A stretch of 64,000 nt of DNA from Verrucomicrobiaceae bacterium (GTDB lineage: Bacteria; Verrucomicrobiota; Verrucomicrobiia; Verrucomicrobiales; Akkermansiaceae), in contig JAIXPW010000263.1 of assembly GCA_027485995.1 (NCBI GenBank), forward strand, positions 48,733 through 112,732, read 5' to 3'. Positions 62,196 through 64,000 of the stretch are shown one piece after another; the first letter of the stretch is position 1; the number at the start of each line of letters is the position of its first letter. The position numbers were made by a program, and so were the translations under genes. Below the pieces are notes generated by a model. It saw only the letters and a program-made list of their open reading frames with translations. It made no database searches and was not told where the DNA came from.

Positions 62196-63048
62196 ACGCC
62201 CCGATCCAATCAAACCCGCCTTCACCGGCGGCGTGATCTTCGCGGTCGAGTGGAGCGCAGCAAACCCCTGGTCATTCACCGACGCCACGTCGGCAGTCCT
62301 CAACGACCATACACCGTCCAAGCCGTCAAGGCCACCGTCCAAGCTGGCCCTTCAACTCCCATGCGCTACGCCCGGCCCAAAGTCACTCAAGCCCCTTGAT
62401 CGTCCCGATGGCCCCACCCTCGACGAACTCCGACTCTGTGCCAGTTTTCGTTGGTCATCCTTGCCGGTCCACCTTCGGGACCGGGTCTCCCCTTTCAGAT
62501 CCTCCACGAACTGCCCGGATGAGGAACGGATGCGCAGGGTTTTCATGGGATGCGCTTGGGTGATTCAGGATCAGTTGGCGACGGAGAATAGATTTGCCCG
62601 GAGAAGCGGCTGTGAAGGAACGCTAGCGAGGGAAGTTCGCTCATCATCCGGCAAGCCACCGCCCGTCCGCATCCAACTCCTGCAAGCCCTCCAATTCCAT
62701 CACCCCCATTCCGCCTGCCAATCCGCAATCCACAGAACCAGCGTGAAACCCAGTTCCACACTCCGCGCTTTGCTCCCCGTCGTCGGCAGTTCGCTGCTCG
62801 CGTCATCTCCGGATCACTCCAAACCATGCGGACCTTGGACAACCCCGCGGAAGCGACCGAGTGGGTTCAAACAGAAATCCCACGATCACACTCTCTAAGA
62901 GGATTGATCATGATCGAATGGTCGGCACGAAATTCCAAAGGAGTATGTGGCGTAGGGGCTCGTGCCATGGGACGCGACAATCAGTCATTCCATCCAGAGC
63001 CGATCACTGAGTTACAGGTACCATGACGCAGCAGAAATTCACTTTCCC
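62196..63048. other. 853-bp stretch without a convincing gene
   Basis: Open frames on both strands (for example a 221-codon frame at 62233-62898 on the plus strand) give low-complexity products rich in Pro, Ser and Arg, with no recognisable domain, signal peptide or start site context, so I do not call them. The segment lies between the VanZ-like membrane protein and the cytochrome gene and may include decayed coding sequence or a promoter region for the latter. Confidence 0.45.
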
Positions 63049-64000
63049 ATGAACGATCCTGAACCGGTGTTTCGAGCCAAGGTGCGATGGGGTTCCGCCC
63101 TCGTTGCCGTGATCGTCGGCAGCTGCATCACGGCGAACCACCTCGTGGCGGAACCCTCCACGACGGTGTCGAAGGTTGGGGATAGCGCCAACTCCTCCGC
63201 CGCGCTGAATCCAACCGAATTGCAGGACAAGGCGATGCAGGTGATGGAGACCCATTGCTTCTCCTGCCACGGTGCCAAGAAACAAAAAGGCGACATCCGC
63301 TTCGATGCGCTGGAATCCATCGATCCAGTCGATTTGCAGGATCTCTTTGCGGATTCCCAAAAGTCGCTGCGACTCGGCGAAATGCCGCCCGAGGAGGCCA
63401 AAAGCCAGCCCAGCAGGGAAGAACGCGAGCTGTTGATCAAATGGCTGGATACCCAAGTCAGCGGGGATGCGGCCAAGGCTCTGGCTGAAAAGCTCAAGCG
63501 CTTCGAGTACGGCAATGTCGTCGATCACGCCGAACTTTTCTCAGGCAAGCACGCCGGGCTCCCCGCCTCCACGCCCGAGCGCCGCTGGCTCGTCAGCGAG
63601 TACATTTTCAATGAAAAGGTGAACCGCCTGCTCGACTACCATCCGACCCGGACGATCTACGACAAGCAGGTCCCCGTCCGCGGCGACAGCGGCATCCACT
63701 GGAGCCCCAAGAGTGAGCAGGGCAACGTATTCCGCCGCACCATCACCAACCCCTTCCTGCTGCCGAAAAAAGTCGGCGTCCGTTATTCGGCGAACGACGC
63801 CCTCACCGCCGGGCATCTGCTGACGATGATCGGCAACACCAAGCGCATCGCCGGGTACATGACTTCCGATGCGACCATCAAGAAGCAATACCCGGCGATG
63901 CTCAAGCTGATGGAAACCGAATTCCAACACCGCGACCTCCTGGCATCACGCGAGCGTTTCCTTACCACCCATGGCTACATGGAGCGGCTGCTCAAGGACA
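63049..64000 (+). CDS. Cytochrome c domain protein (planctomycete/verrucomicrobial type, partial)
   Basis: The gene begins with ATG at 63049 and runs off the right edge after 317 codons. Residues 12-34 form a signal anchor (WGSALVAVIVGSCITANHLVA). A cytochrome c-type heme site C70-F-S-C73-H74 follows, then GDIRFDALESID, LGEMPPEEAKSQPSREERELLIKWLD, the usual ending of the planctomycete-type cytochrome c domain. After about residue 150 the sequence (FNEKVNRLLDYHPTR, IHWSPKSEQGN) does not yet reveal a full second domain; such proteins often continue with DUF1592/DUF1588-type parts. It is exported and probably serves polysaccharide degradation or respiration-linked oxidation; this is inference. 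Confidence 0.82.
   Translation, partial: MNDPEPVFRAKVRWGSALVAVIVGSCITANHLVAEPSTTVSKVGDSANSSAALNPTELQDKAMQVMETHCFSCHGAKKQKGDIRFDALESIDPVDLQDLFADSQKSLRLGEMPPEEAKSQPSREERELLIKWLDTQVSGDAAKALAEKLKRFEYGNVVDHAELFSGKHAGLPASTPERRWLVSEYIFNEKVNRLLDYHPTRTIYDKQVPVRGDSGIHWSPKSEQGNVFRRTITNPFLLPKKVGVRYSANDALTAGHLLTMIGNTKRIAGYMTSDATIKKQYPAMLKLMETEFQHRDLLASRERFLTTHGYMERLLKD

Noticed and set aside
62233..62898. 221-codon plus-strand frame
   Set aside because: The product is low-complexity, has no recognisable domain and no conserved start context; treated as non-coding.

Overview
The window is GC-rich DNA that looks chromosomal and most likely comes from a member of the Verrucomicrobiota (Verrucomicrobiales type). 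Three things suggest this: a large cytochrome c protein of the planctomycete/verrucomicrobial kind (C-x-x-C-H near its N-terminus) starts at 63049, a GxxExxY-family gene sits beside hairpin repeats at 57786-58639, and most genes lack a clear Shine-Dalgarno site. The assignment is inferred from gene content; no rRNA or tRNA gene was seen.

Positions 1-53969 hold one very long minus-strand polysaccharide (EPS/capsule/O-antigen-like) gene cluster of about 46 genes, many joined by ATGA overlaps or gaps of a few bases. In transcription order it begins with nucleotide-sugar genes at 53969-45645: UDP-glucuronate decarboxylase, UDP-galactopyranose mutase, a UDP-sugar 6-dehydrogenase, a sugar aminotransferase, GDP-fucose synthase and a GDP-mannose 3,5-epimerase-like enzyme. 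Next come two unusual cytidylyltransferase-GHMP kinase fusions around a WecG-type glycosyltransferase (45577-42495) and a sulfate-activation set, cysC-cysD-cysN (42487-39506). A sugar-activation group follows (39400-35533: nucleotidyltransferase-kinase fusion, HAD phosphatase, second nucleotidyltransferase, unknown protein), then a eukaryote-like UDP-glucose dehydrogenase (35376-33988).

The second half (33671-1) builds, modifies and exports the polymer: a small secreted protein, GT2 and GT4 glycosyltransferases, a Wzx-like flippase, two O-antigen ligase/polymerase-type proteins, two related multi-pass membrane proteins, HAD-linked proteins, an O-acetylation group (MBOAT, SGNH partner, two acyltransferase-3 proteins, a secreted SGNH esterase), a GtrA/GtrB-like set and a WbaP-type initiating phosphosugar transferase.

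Control seems to sit at 53970-55278. A GbsR/MarR-type regulator and a NusG paralogue form a two-gene operon just upstream of the cluster. The same palindrome, GTTTGTTCA-N8-TGAACAAAC, occurs once upstream of the regulator (55251-55278) and once upstream of the first EPS gene (54111-54138). The EPS leader also holds a sequence 10/11 identical to the E. coli ops element bound by RfaH, and a possible hairpin. I infer a repressor plus processive-antitermination circuit for this very long operon.

From 55324 on the genes are ordinary housekeeping or accessory genes: flavin reductase, tRNA-dihydrouridine synthase, a Cys-cluster protein, a GxxExxY protein with three hairpin repeats, rmuC, superoxide dismutase with a clear terminator, a membrane protein with a VanZ-like C-terminus, an 853-bp stretch without a convincing gene, and the start of the cytochrome protein that runs off the right edge.
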